DNA of 64,000 nt, from the NCBI RefSeq assembly GCF_021310995.1, contig NZ_CP054151.1:1-64000 (forward strand), given 5' to 3'. A program made the translations under genes and the position numbers. Positions 1 through 7,961 of this stretch are shown here, piece by piece. Position 1 is the first letter of the stretch. Every line of letters begins with the position of its first letter. The DNA is from Agrobacterium vaccinii (lineage in GTDB: Bacteria > Pseudomonadota > Alphaproteobacteria > Rhizobiales > Rhizobiaceae). Below the pieces are notes generated by a model, which ran no database searches, was not told the origin of the DNA, and saw nothing but the letters and a program-made list of their open reading frames with translations.

Positions 1-460
1 CGATACTATTATTGTAATTGCAAGACGTCAGCTTGTCGCCCTACTCAAACCATCTAAATCCATCCTGTTTGCCTTCCGTTCCCTTTGTCTAAAGTAGTCA
101 AAAAGCTATATAAAACAATCGGCTAGTCTGCGCATACTAAATCGTCCGGAAATTCCCCGCTGAACCGCAGATCAAGATTTATGTGCCTTTCCAATCTATA
201 CGATTGAAATCTTATATATAATATATGAATCACCAGCATAATTATTATATATTTTCTTTCACCCGCTCACTTGGCTTGAGTGAAACAACATTCCAATTGG
301 CAAGTATATATAATTGATTCACATGTATTGATATGCTATCTCATGAAAAATATATCTAAATGTGTGCAGATTCACGTCCCTCAAGGTTGCAGAAATGGAT
401 TGACTATTACAATCAGCTAGCAGACCATCTGCTCAAAATGACAGGGGTAGCGAAATCAAC
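1..460. other. AT-rich intergenic stretch, no gene seen
   Basis: No convincing coding sequence is visible. Bases around 200-350 are markedly AT-rich, with runs of TATATA-type steps, unlike the GC-rich genes that follow. Such stretches are common at junctions of inserted DNA and at promoters. The promoter of the small gene at 461 probably lies here, but no clear -35/-10 pair could be assigned. The only ORF, starting at 360, overlaps the better candidate in another frame and has no protein-like character. Confidence 0.5.
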
Positions 461-679
461 ATGTCGCCAGAGCGCTTTAATCAATGTCTGCGAGTCATCC
501 GCTGGACGCCGATCAATATTGCGTCCGCCCTGCAATGCGAGCTTTCGTGGATCGAGGCCCTTGAAGCGGGCAACAACGCCGTCCCTGCCGGTCTAGCCGA
601 ATGGCTCGAAACGCTTGCACAAGCACATGAGGCTCTTCCGCCGCCTATCGACTACAGAGGCAAACGGTCGGACCTCTGA
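461..679 (+). CDS. Small HTH-like protein
   Basis: A 72-residue protein of the kind annotated as hypothetical or helix-turn-helix in rhizobia. Residues 5-50 (RFNQCLRVI through AEWLETLA) have the spacing of a compact Cro/XRE-like HTH, with an alternating helical pattern and a WLETLA helix, followed by a Pro-rich tail. A GGGG-containing Shine-Dalgarno lies about 12 bases before the ATG. It stands alone on the plus strand ahead of a small secreted protein gene. The HTH assignment is by pattern only, and the target is unknown. Confidence 0.6.
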   Translation: MSPERFNQCLRVIRWTPINIASALQCELSWIEALEAGNNAVPAGLAEWLETLAQAHEALPPPIDYRGKRSDL

Positions 680-720
680 TCGTCAACACCGCCATCTTAA
701 CAATTACCGGATCACACACT

Positions 721-1125
721 ATGAAACATGTCATTGCAGCACTGAGCTTCACAGCTTTTGCAAATCCAGCTCTTGCCGCATCCTGCGAGAAAAACTTCAG
801 CGTTTCCGGCCTACCAATGGTGACCGCCGTGTCTTACAAGTCGTGGCAGGAGTTGCCTAAAGCAAAAGCCCCTATTGTCCTGCAAAAACTCGCGCAGGCC
901 GTGGCCGCTGAAGGCTTCTCGGGTATCAAGATCGATAAGTCCTTGTCATCAATTGACGCCCATCAGGAAACCAGCGGAAGCGGCAGGATCCAGACGCTTC
1001 GGGTTGTTGCCAGGCAAAAAGGTGCAGCAGTTCGAATCGACGCCGTGTTCAATATTCAAGCCGGACAGGTCACCGATAAAAATATCGTCCGTAAAGGAAT
1101 CTGCAACATCATAAACGGCGTTTAG
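721..1125 (+). CDS. Small secreted hypothetical protein
   Basis: A 134-residue protein with an N-terminal signal peptide: a basic start (MKH), a hydrophobic core and an ALAA cleavage motif near residue 20, giving a mature protein starting around SCEKN. Two cysteines remain (near residues 22 and 129) and could form a disulfide in the periplasm. The mature part is mixed alpha/beta with no catalytic motif I recognise. The gene is monocistronic with short gaps on both sides. The export prediction is strong; the function is unknown. Confidence 0.7.
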   Translation: MKHVIAALSFTAFANPALAASCEKNFSVSGLPMVTAVSYKSWQELPKAKAPIVLQKLAQAVAAEGFSGIKIDKSLSSIDAHQETSGSGRIQTLRVVARQKGAAVRIDAVFNIQAGQVTDKNIVRKGICNIINGV

Positions 1126-1244
1126 GGCCGGCTTAACGACCGGTCCAACAGTATAAGGCCCTATGAACATGAAACCAACCCGCTCATATCAGCCGCCATC
1201 GAATAAGAAATGGTAGAGGGATGTGCATCAGTGTGTCTCTCAAA

Positions 1245-1365
1245 TTATCCCTGCCACGAATCAACAATGATAGCACCGGTACCATCGAAATCCCGTACGT
1301 TCCGCGTAACAACGGTCAGGTTGTGAACAAGCGCGGTCGAGGCAATCAAGGCATCGGCCTCGTTA
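1245..1365 (-). pseudogene. vapC: VapC-type PIN toxin, C-terminal remnant
   Basis: Read on the minus strand, bases 1365 to 1245 encode about 40 residues ending in a TAA stop. They match the end of PIN-domain VapC toxins: NEADALIASTAL, then LTVVTRNVRDFDGTG, then a short tail. The third acidic residue of the PIN active site (D of EADALIA) and the conserved T-R-N-x-x-D-F stretch are present. The N-terminal two thirds and any VapB antitoxin are missing. At about 1365 the sequence switches abruptly to a cupin fragment on the opposite strand, so this is a truncated relic. It lies inside a longer forward reading frame, which hides it. Confidence 0.7.
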
Positions 1366-1532
1366 CGGTCCTGCCTGCCGGGACAGGCCACAAGCGGTTG
1401 AAGGCCTCGCCGGACTTTCAGGTCGTAGGCGCATATCCTCCAGATCAGGAGGTCGACATACAGCGCTCAGCTCCGACGAAAGATATGCCGAGAAAAATCA
1501 GGGCGCTTGCTACTCCAACAAATGATCCGTAG
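1366..1532 (+). pseudogene. Cupin C-terminal remnant, partial duplicate of the gene at 8881
   Basis: In the frame ending at 1532 the protein reads VLPAGTGHKRL, then FQVVGAYPPDQE, then DIQRSAPTKDM. It aligns residue by residue with the end of the intact cupin at 8881-9369 (ILPAGTGHRKL, FQVVGAYPPGQE, DIQREAPTHEM). Only the last 50-odd residues survive; the metal-binding first cupin motif is absent. The left boundary joins directly to the reversed VapC tail. A duplication or divergent paralogue followed by deletion is the simplest explanation. Confidence 0.75.
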
Positions 1533-2015
1533 AGGGATCGCCGGGTGCCTTGCAGAGGTTATGGGGCATGAAATAAACACCCATCCACATCAGGCAACAG
1601 CAATCGAAATTACCAGCGATACGACGAGATGACGGTCAAGGGCGGTGGATATAGTTCAAAAGGGGAACAAAATCCGTCATAATCAGTTCGTATCCATTGA
1701 GCGGCGTGGCGGCGCCACCGCTTGCATGTTGACCACGGATGTACTGGCGACAGATGATGACAAGCGACAGAAGGTCGGTGCAGTTGCCCCGACCTTTTTT
1801 GTTTCCAATATGTTGAAGACAAATGCGCACGCCGGGCTTTAACGCTGGTAACTCCTGCAAACACCGATTAGCGGTCCAAGCCGCACCTATAAGCCAGCGA
1901 CAGACTGGGTATAAAGGTCCACATTCGAGACATTTTACAGGTCAGAATTCGCACGAGGCTCAACTGGAACCGGTCGGCGACCGATCGCATTTGATCGGGG
2001 TAAGGAGAATGCTGC
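1533..2015. other. Intergenic, no recognisable gene apart from a terminator
   Basis: Short ORFs occur on both strands but none has protein-like composition or a good ribosome site. The stretch holds a strong hairpin plus T tract at 1771-1800, listed separately, so something transcribed rightwards, possibly a small RNA, may end there. Confidence 0.45.
1771..1800 (+). terminator. Rho-independent terminator
   Basis: The eight-base arm AAGGTCGG (1771-1778) pairs with CCGACCTT (1789-1796) across a 10-base loop. A run of six T begins at 1795, so it overlaps the end of the arm. There is no T tract in the minus direction, so it works rightwards. No convincing coding gene ends just upstream, so the transcript could be a small RNA starting somewhere after 1540. 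Confidence 0.65.
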
Positions 2016-2183
2016 ATGAGCCAGACAGAGATCAAGCAATACAACGCCGAAATGCTCCAAGAAGTCTACGAGCTGAGTTTGCCAAAAGCCATCGAGGTTT
2101 TAGATCGCTTCGGTGGAGACAGCGCGTCGATCGAAAAGATGATGAAGCGGTGTCCTCGTCGGGGCCCTAAGAATAGACGCTAG
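2016..2183 (+). CDS. Small hypothetical protein, 55 residues
   Basis: A short ORF with a textbook Shine-Dalgarno (TAAGGAGA, five to seven bases before the ATG). It encodes a 55-residue, probably all-helical protein that starts MSQTEIKQYNAEML and ends in a strongly basic tail (KRCPRRGPKNRR). The charge pattern suggests a nucleic-acid or membrane contact at the C terminus, but no family is recognised. It stands alone between two non-coding stretches. The good ribosome site and codon use argue that it is real. Confidence 0.55.
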   Translation: MSQTEIKQYNAEMLQEVYELSLPKAIEVLDRFGGDSASIEKMMKRCPRRGPKNRR

Positions 2184-2607
2184 AAGGGAAACAGGGGTCG
2201 TTCAATTACCGCACACCTTCGTATTTGGTTTTTCTGGTCGGAGCTGAAAACCTTCGTAGCAAGCACTGCACCAGTGGAAAATCAGAAAAGTTCTTGGGGC
2301 AGCGCGGTGCAGGCATCGCTCGAACATCGCAATCTATGACACTAAGTCGGGCTCACCGTCACGAGCCGTGCCAGCCCCAAGCCCGGGGTGAGATTTGCGT
2401 TCGCTCAACGTGCCTCTATCGCGCCATTCGGCGCGTCGAAACCGTCGAGATAAGAAACGTCGACGAACGAAACTTCCGTGGGGACCAATGTCGGAACAAG
2501 CACTAACTTATCGCCGTTCCATCACCGAATGAGGTTCTATTTACCCATTGAAATGGGTTGAATAAATACGTGAATCGCATTACTTGTACCACTAAGAGGG
2601 TCAATAA
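2184..2607. other. Intergenic, no supported gene
   Basis: The forward ORF at 2225-2506 has an erratic residue composition and no ribosome site. On the minus strand, around 2507-2409, a 32-residue frame (GTG start, ending GAIEAR) looks more protein-like but is too short to assign. The last 60 bases are AT-richer and probably contain the promoter of the HipA-type gene. Confidence 0.4.
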
Positions 2608-3930
2608 ATGCGCTTCACGCTCCAAACCCATTTTGACGACGCGTGGCACCGTGCCGCAACACTAGAACTTAAGGACGACGCGGCCGGATTCCGGGGCGCG
2701 TCTATTGTCGATTACGATCTCGACTATTTCGTCAATGTGGCATCGGCGGAATTCGCGGCCGGAAAAACCGTCCGCGACCACCACGCCTTATCGGTCTGTT
2801 ATCCTGTTGATTTAGAAAATCGATATAGCGGCAACTGGCCGCCTTTCCTCCTGGATCTTATGCCGCAGGGGCATGCAAGGCGAAAGCTTGCGGAGCACCT
2901 TAGCCTTGCTGAAGGTTCGCGCGCCTCCGATCTCCCGCTGCTGTTACGATCGGCAACAGGCGGTATAGGCAATATTCGGATCAAAGAAGCGTCAGACGAA
3001 GAAACAGAGCGGCTACGCGGTGTTGAGCGCCAAGGGGTAGCAGAAGTGGAAATCCGTGAACGGTCGGATCGCTTCATGGAAGTAGCCGACCGCTTCGGCA
3101 TGCTCGCCTCAGGCTCCAGTGGCTTGCAAGGCGAGTGGCCGAAGGTCTCAATGACCCAGGCAGATAATGGGCTCTATTATCCTGACAGCTTCGTGAGGGA
3201 TGACGAGGCTGTGCGCCATATCATCGTCAAACTGGTGCGCAGCAACGAACCTGTGGATCGCCTTATACTCGAAGGAGAAGCTCTCTATTCGCGGATTGCT
3301 CGCGAGATCGGCCTTAATGTCCACGAACCCTCGACCTATGCCGAAGGCGTCTTGATCATCCCCCGTTTCGACAGGAAAAAGAGAAAAGGCGGTGGCACTG
3401 TGCGGTTGGGGCAAGAGAGTCTTGTTTCAGCGATTGGCGTGGCAGATTTCGGACATATCGGCACACATGAGGCCTACATCGACGTTCTACGTCGATATTC
3501 GGCTGATCCTTTCTCGGACATAGTTGAATACTTGAAGCGCGACATTGCAAACCAAGCCCTTGGCAATCCTGATAATCACGGCCGCAATAGTGCGCTAAGC
3601 AAACACCAGGAGGGCACGATACGTTTGTCTCCACTCTTCGATTTCGCCCCTATGCGGCTGGCCAGGGAGGGGATTGTTCGCTCCACTCGATGGGCGACTA
3701 TGCGTGAAAGCGGTCGCGATCATCGTCCCGATTGGAGAAGCATTTGCGGTGAATTAGCACCTGATCCTGCCGAGCAGAAGGTGTTAGCAACTGCGCTCGC
3801 CAAGTTTGCCGAACATCTGCGCCAAGTTCCTGCCATAACAAAAGATCTGGGAGCATCTCCGGAGATTCTAGAGCGTGCGATGGGACGCTGTATCGAAGTC
3901 GCAGACAGTGTTTTAGAGACATGCCAGTGA
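2608..3930 (+). CDS. hipA: HipA-family serine/threonine kinase toxin
   Basis: A 440-residue protein of normal HipA length. HipA kinases phosphorylate a tRNA synthetase or similar target and induce growth arrest, and are held in check by an HTH antitoxin. The kinase core is clear: a Gly/Ser-rich loop followed by P-K (SSGLQGEWPK), the catalytic loop NPDNHGRN (D322, N327) and the metal-binding Asp in SPLFDFAPM (D345). These correspond to the catalytic Asp, Asn and DFG-like Asp of E. coli HipA. The HTH partner follows 16 bases later rather than preceding it, which is the reverse of the classical hipBA order. The substrate is unknown. Confidence 0.88.
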   Translation: MRFTLQTHFDDAWHRAATLELKDDAAGFRGASIVDYDLDYFVNVASAEFAAGKTVRDHHALSVCYPVDLENRYSGNWPPFLLDLMPQGHARRKLAEHLSLAEGSRASDLPLLLRSATGGIGNIRIKEASDEETERLRGVERQGVAEVEIRERSDRFMEVADRFGMLASGSSGLQGEWPKVSMTQADNGLYYPDSFVRDDEAVRHIIVKLVRSNEPVDRLILEGEALYSRIAREIGLNVHEPSTYAEGVLIIPRFDRKKRKGGGTVRLGQESLVSAIGVADFGHIGTHEAYIDVLRRYSADPFSDIVEYLKRDIANQALGNPDNHGRNSALSKHQEGTIRLSPLFDFAPMRLAREGIVRSTRWATMRESGRDHRPDWRSICGELAPDPAEQKVLATALAKFAEHLRQVPAITKDLGASPEILERAMGRCIEVADSVLETCQ

Positions 3931-3946
3931 CGGCGGGGAACAGGTG

Positions 3947-4225
3947 ATGGCTCGTTGGAAAAAACCCACAAAAGAAGAAATCCTTGAGAACCGGAGAACA
4001 CTGGCGGAGCGCGCGCGCACTGGGGACTTAAGGCTGCCAAGTGCTGTGCTAGAAATCCGCAAAGGGTTCGGTATGACGCAAGAAGAGTTCGCCAGGACGC
4101 TATCACTTACCCGGCGCCAAATCGCTGAGATCGAAACAGGAACAGGGAACCCGACGCTCGAAACATTAGAAAAGATCGGCAGGCTTTTCGGGTTCGGAAT
4201 CGGTTTCGTACCCAAAAGCGGTTGA
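3947..4225 (+). CDS. hipB: XRE/HipB-like antitoxin
   Basis: A 92-residue protein with a 30-residue charged N-terminal extension, then a complete HTH_3 domain: IRKGFGMTQEEFARTL, SLTRRQIAEIETG, NPTLETLEKIGRLFG. It should bind the operon promoter and neutralise the upstream HipA-type kinase. It starts 16 bases after the kinase stop with a GGGGAACAGG ribosome site. An in-frame GTG three bases earlier is also possible. The toxin-first order suggests that autoregulation acts from downstream. The pairing is inferred from context and family; the HTH itself is clear. Confidence 0.85.
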   Translation: MARWKKPTKEEILENRRTLAERARTGDLRLPSAVLEIRKGFGMTQEEFARTLSLTRRQIAEIETGTGNPTLETLEKIGRLFGFGIGFVPKSG

Positions 4226-4295
4226 TGCAAAAGCTGAATTGCGCGAGAACAAACTCCGCAAGAGCACGCCAGACCACCTCGCCCATCTAACGACT

Positions 4296-4734
4296 TCACC
4301 AGAAGCGTAAACAAGCGCCCGGCAAATGCCGGACCGAATAACAGCTGAATGCTACAGAGCCGATCAGAAGAGCACAGAGACAGAAGAGGCCTGTTTTCGC
4401 GAAGACTTTTGTCACCTCGCCCGCGAACCAATCAGGGGCGGACATGCCGACGCTGCGTAGAAGGACACCGACCAGCCGCCTCCGCTCGCGGATGTCGCCC
4501 TTTATTTCCATATGGCGAGCCGTGATCTCTTCGTCAGCTCCGGTCCCACGTAACGGCGTTTTTCACCCTCATCCGTCGGGCACTCAAAATACAAATACTT
4601 GCGTCCTTTGACAGGTACGGACACTAACCGACCATCTGACGAAAAGTCTGCTCGAATTGAGCATCGAATATCTGTTTCGCGAGTTCCGCGAATGCAGTAT
4701 GATATAAAAGGTCGATTTGCTCCACGGGCTTCAT
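4296..4734 (-). pseudogene. Nucleotidyltransferase-fold protein (GSU2403-like), frameshifted and truncated
   Basis: Three pieces on the minus strand, in successive frames, add up to the start of a GSU2403-type nucleotidyltransferase-fold protein. Piece 1 runs from the ATG at 4734 (MKPVEQIDLLYHTAFAELAK...). Piece 2 contains VKGRKYLYFECP and KRRYVGPEL. Piece 3 contains DEEITARHMEIKGDIRERR, then GLFCLCALLIGSVAFSCY and LPGA. Frame changes fall near 4630 and 4545. After LPGA at about 4320 the homology stops, so the catalytic half is missing. The family resemblance is from memory of its N-terminal motifs; the broken frames are read directly. Confidence 0.6.
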
Positions 4735-4776
4735 AATATAAGGAATCTGCAAAAACCTTATAACGCCATCGCGGCC

Positions 4777-5292
4777 CTAACAAAGCGGAACGCAAGCCTT
4801 GGGAACGTGTCCGACTGGTCGATGACGACCGCTTTTCAAAGCCGCCCGCGCCGCTGCATCCGCCATCTCGTTTCCTTCGATTCCTGAATGCCCCTTGCAC
4901 AAACGAATCCTGATCTGCGGAATCCGGCCTAGCAGATCATCGAGTTCCTGCCATAGCTTTGCATCCGGGATCGTGCGGCGTCGTTCATGGGAATTCGCTC
5001 TCACTCGCTTCCAGCCGTTGCCGCGCCAAATATGTCGCCATCGGTTACAGCCCTCTACAACATGGACGGAGTCCGTCCAGATAACTGCAGTGACCGGCGG
5101 AGCTTCATTCACAAGCCATGATGCCGCACGAACGACCGACGTGACCTCAAACGTGTTGTTCGATGTACCTGTCATGGCCCCTGCAGCGGAATGTATTTGA
5201 AGCTCGCCGTGTATGGCCACGAACGCCCAGCCTCCCGAGCGGGAGGCGGCATCGAAGGACCCGTCGGTATAAAGTTGAAGAGTATCAGACAT
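4777..5292 (-). CDS. rnhA: Ribonuclease H (RNase HI family)
   Basis: A 171-residue RNase H-fold protein that hydrolyses the RNA strand of RNA-DNA hybrids. The catalytic residues are visible: D10 (YTDGSFD), E49 (NNTFEV), D74 (WTDS), H135 (KGHSG) and D145 (NEMADAAA), matching D10/E48/D70/H124/D134 of the E. coli enzyme. The open frame extends upstream to 5493, but the domain begins at the ATG at 5292, and the upstream part looks like an unrelated remnant. The ribosome site is weak. A second chromosomal rnhA is expected elsewhere, so this is probably an accessory, mobile-DNA-associated copy. Confidence 0.85.
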   Translation of the reverse strand: MSDTLQLYTDGSFDAASRSGGWAFVAIHGELQIHSAAGAMTGTSNNTFEVTSVVRAASWLVNEAPPVTAVIWTDSVHVVEGCNRWRHIWRGNGWKRVRANSHERRRTIPDAKLWQELDDLLGRIPQIRIRLCKGHSGIEGNEMADAAARAALKSGRHRPVGHVPKACVPLC

Positions 5293-5305
5293 GGAACGCA
5301 GCTTA

Positions 5306-5433
5306 GCACGCCGTGGAAGCCGGGCAAGGCGCACTCGCGCATGCGCAGCAATGGTAATTGCGGCAAAAAAGCTGTCAGCATATTGGTTTCCACGCGGAAT
5401 TGAGCCGGTAGAGATGCGGACGAAAACTCGAAC
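5306..5433 (-). pseudogene. Possible IS5-family transposase tail
   Basis: Directly upstream of the RNase H start, in the same frame, the minus strand encodes a stretch reading VFVRISTG, then YADSFFAAITIAA. It resembles the last 40 residues of IS5/IS427-type transposases (RISTRYDK, then a hydrophobic A-x-x-L-A-A helix). The middle is garbled, and no terminal repeat was identified. This is a weak, pattern-based call. If right, it marks an old insertion between the RNase H gene and the BrnA-like gene. Confidence 0.25.
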
Positions 5434-5686
5434 CACTAGATGACGTATCCCATGCATACACCAAAATGCCGAGCCGTCGATCAACCTCGGCAAGCAGGTT
5501 AATGCGCCTAGCGTTACAATGCGATGCTGCCCATCGGAGATCCGCTCGCACCAATCGACATTCAGGCTGGATAGCCCTAAAACACTATCAAGCTATCCCT
5601 CTGTCGAGCCTGGGACGTTAAGACGATCCACGCTTGCATCAGGCCGTTTGCCCTCATCAAAACACCGACGTCAAGGACGCACCATC

Positions 5687-5920
5687 ATGGTAATGAAACC
5701 GCGCAGACCATCAGACCCCAGAGAGGCTGCCGAAGCGCTGTTTGCAGCGTCGAAAAAGGCGGCTGCACCCGCCGTGGAAAAACGTGCCATTCCTAATACA
5801 AAAGAGCTTGTGTCTTTGAGGATCGATAGTGATGTTCTTGCGTATTTTCAGGAAGACGGCCCCGGCTGGCAGGACAGAATAAATGATTTGCTTCGAGCCA
5901 AAATGTTGGCAGCCGAATGA
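5687..5920 (+). CDS. brnA: BrnA-like antitoxin, orphan
   Basis: A 77-residue protein. Its C-terminal half (TKELVSLRIDSDVLAYFQEDGPGWQDRINDLLRAKM) has the ribbon-helix-helix signature of BrnA antitoxins, which repress their own operon and neutralise the BrnT ribonuclease. The first 40 residues are a flexible Lys/Ala-rich linker. The ATG at 5687 follows AAGGA by about nine bases; the longer upstream frame has no family support. BrnT would normally sit just upstream, but no BrnT-like frame is present, so the antitoxin appears orphaned. Confidence 0.75.
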   Translation: MVMKPRRPSDPREAAEALFAASKKAAAPAVEKRAIPNTKELVSLRIDSDVLAYFQEDGPGWQDRINDLLRAKMLAAE

Positions 5921-5988
5921 ACGGCAACCGATAATACGCGCCCTCATCAAACGATGAAAACACGTTCAGGCTCAGACAAAGGTGTATA

Positions 5989-6221
5989 TTGTTTGCCTAT
6001 CCCCGTGCAGACTTTTTTTATCACCTTGGGCACAACGTTCGCTTCGTTATCGATGCCAGCGGCAAGACATTTCGTCTGCTAAACAGGCGGTACACGAGCG
6101 AACCATAGCTTCCATTCTTGTTGGATTGAACGACGACATTCCAGGCGAAGGCCTCCCCGATCAAATCGCCATCGTGAAAGGTGGGGAAAGCCGCACTGTC
6201 ATGGCAATCAGGAATCTCTAA
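5989..6221 (+). pseudogene. DUF6894-like small protein, frameshifted
   Basis: The N-terminal part (FFYHLGHNVRFVIDASGKTF) reads in one frame from a TTG at 5989 preceded by AAAGG. The C-terminal part (SSAKQAVHERTIASILV, then AIVKGGESRTVMAIRNL) reads in another. Joining them at the T run near 6071, where one T seems lost, gives a protein that aligns throughout with the intact paralogue at 6571 (YFFHM..., VAVVEGGKIPKVVAIRDV). The function of this family of short rhizobial proteins is unknown. Confidence 0.6.
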
Positions 6222-6233
6222 TCCGCCAACGTC

Positions 6234-6431
6234 TCAACAATAGGTTATTTCTGAAAGACCCAGTCGCCGCACTTGAGTCTCTGCGTACTCAATAGCACGG
6301 TCTTTCTCAGGGAAAGTGAACAAAGCCGACGCGCCTTCTTCGGTCACGCGCACTGACCAAAGATTATCGTCACCAAACAGTTCGACTTTTGCCAACAGGG
6401 CTTCGTCCACGCGATTGAATATGTCTGCCAT
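6234..6431 (-). CDS. Small hypothetical protein, 65 residues
   Basis: Encodes a 65-residue acidic protein beginning MADIFNRVDEALLAKVELFG, with a short beta region (NLWSVRVTEEGASALFTFP) and a C-terminal helix (RAIEYAETQVRRLG). The pattern of beta strands followed by an A/E-rich helix is frequent in small rhizobial orphan proteins. The open frame extends 21 codons further upstream to 6494, but those residues look unlike the rest. It lies convergent to the broken DUF6894-like gene. No function can be given. Confidence 0.55.
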   Translation of the reverse strand: MADIFNRVDEALLAKVELFGDDNLWSVRVTEEGASALFTFPEKDRAIEYAETQVRRLGLSEITYC

Positions 6432-6570
6432 GAAGTAAAAATACACACCGGCAGTGTGGTAGTCCAGTACTCGTGTCTGTACGATATCGTACATATGCTA
6501 TATTAGGAATATCTTCATTAGTGGAACATTTACCGGCTTGTGCGATTGGGGGCCGTCTAGGAGAGCCCCT

Positions 6571-6795
6571 TTGAAAACAACCTACTTTTTCCATATGATC
6601 TATGATCAGCATTCCGACATCGATCAGAGGGGATCAGAGTTCTCCACATCCTATAGGGCCGTTGACGAGGCAGTTCTAACCCTGCTGACAAAAGCGTTAG
6701 ATGCGCAGGTTTTTGGGAAACCATCCCCCCGCCAAGTTGCCGTGGTGGAGGGCGGAAAAATCCCAAAAGTGGTTGCGATTAGAGACGTAACGTAA
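6571..6795 (+). CDS. DUF6894-like small protein
   Basis: A 74-residue protein starting with a TTG placed seven bases after AGGAG. This start gives the family-typical opening KTTYFFHMIYDQ. An in-frame ATG at 6538 would add residues with no family resemblance. It is the intact paralogue of the frameshifted gene 350 bp upstream and is related to the gene at 23238-23483. The family is small, mixed alpha/beta and of unknown function; its members occur in many scattered copies per rhizobial genome. Confidence 0.6.
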   Translation: MKTTYFFHMIYDQHSDIDQRGSEFSTSYRAVDEAVLTLLTKALDAQVFGKPSPRQVAVVEGGKIPKVVAIRDVT

Positions 6796-7214
6796 ATGAG
6801 CTGAGGCCGAACAGGAATTTCTAAACAGATCGACTTCAGTTTGACGGCGAATGATTAACCACGCAAAGGCTTCGGAACGCCATTGACCCTTGCTTGATGC
6901 ATTGCGGCCACCAAATGCCAATCTTTACCACTGACGCTTCGAGGTTGATGCGTTCGAGAAGCGCTGCGCCTGCAATGCAAACCTATGGTGCAATCAACGT
7001 CCTTCGAGTATCCAATCTCGATGTACAAGCAAAGTAGCTTGTTCCCACTGTTTGCTCAGTTGGTTTTGCCAATTCCGGTCATTTGTTTGAACGCGAAACG
7101 TATAAGGCTGAGAAACAGGACAAAAAATCTTGGAAAAAAGACGAAATCTCAGGCTGATAGCCCGTTCGGTTGCCAGAAATCATTCGGTCTTTACCCGTTC
7201 GTACGCAGGGAATT
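6796..7214. other. Intergenic, nothing recognised
   Basis: A stretch between two genes, with only short overlapping ORFs of poor composition. No hairpin, repeat or RNA gene stood out. Confidence 0.4.
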
Positions 7215-7961
7215 TCAGGGCTGTGGCTCGGGCCGTATCGTGACCTCTGCGCCATAGGCTTGGCGCAGCTCGTTTTGGCCGGGCTCACGATCCTTCGCCT
7301 GATGTAGCCGCGTTGAAGTATATCCCATACCACCCGTTCCCTCGATGAGGGTAACGTCGGCATTTCCCGGATTGACGGATCGTTCGAACCAATCGACCGG
7401 ATGCTGCAGGAAACTCATTTCAAATGCGCGGTTTGTAACACCGTGGCCGACAATCACCACGTTATCGTGGCCCTGTCGGGCCTCATGCATGATCGTCTGC
7501 AGGAACAGCCGCATGCGCTGCGCGACATCGGCGCGGCTCTCGCCATCGGGCGGTCGGGCGTAGAATTTACCGCTGTTGCTGCGCAGTCTTGCCCATTTCT
7601 CGAACTCGTCAGGAAACTTCTTCTCGCGCTCAACGTGGTCGTAGATTTCTGTGAAGAGCCCAAAATCCTGCTCTCGCAATAGATAGTCTTCACGTACCTT
7701 TTCGACGCGTTCGACCGGTAAAGCCTCGAGTACAGCGTCTTTGCTTTGCCGGGTGCGCAGAAACGGTGAGTACCATACGCGAAGATTTCGCAATCCGGGT
7801 TCCGCCAACCCCGCGAGATAGGTGGCGATCACCGCCCCAGCCTCGGCAGCCTGGCGGTATCCCCATTGCGTCAACGGTACATTGTGATCGCCAAACTGGC
7901 TGTAAGCCCGTTCGTCGAGATTGCCAAGGGATTCGCCGTGGCGAACAAGAAAGACGCGCAT
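7215..7961 (-). CDS. Histidine phosphatase family protein
   Basis: A 248-residue branch-1 histidine phosphatase. The phosphohistidine motif is at residues 7-10 (LVRHGES), and the second catalytic His is in VIVGHGVTNRAFEM near residue 175. A conserved Arg lies in LRTRQSKDAV and the acid residue in LLREQDFGLF. Such enzymes dephosphorylate small metabolites or proteins through a covalent phosphohistidine; the substrate is not predictable here. It is a little longer than GpmB/CobC types, with a 30-residue charged tail. It is monocistronic. Confidence 0.88.
   Translation of the reverse strand: MRVFLVRHGESLGNLDERAYSQFGDHNVPLTQWGYRQAAEAGAVIATYLAGLAEPGLRNLRVWYSPFLRTRQSKDAVLEALPVERVEKVREDYLLREQDFGLFTEIYDHVEREKKFPDEFEKWARLRSNSGKFYARPPDGESRADVAQRMRLFLQTIMHEARQGHDNVVIVGHGVTNRAFEMSFLQHPVDWFERSVNPGNADVTLIEGTGGMGYTSTRLHQAKDREPGQNELRQAYGAEVTIRPEPQP

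Noticed and set aside
2225..2506. A 93-codon plus-strand ORF
   Set aside because: Erratic composition, no ribosome site and no family; the minus strand is a slightly better, but very short, candidate.
5293..5493. N-terminal extension of the RNase H gene
   Set aside because: The RNase H fold starts at 5292, and the upstream residues look like an unrelated, possibly transposase-derived remnant.
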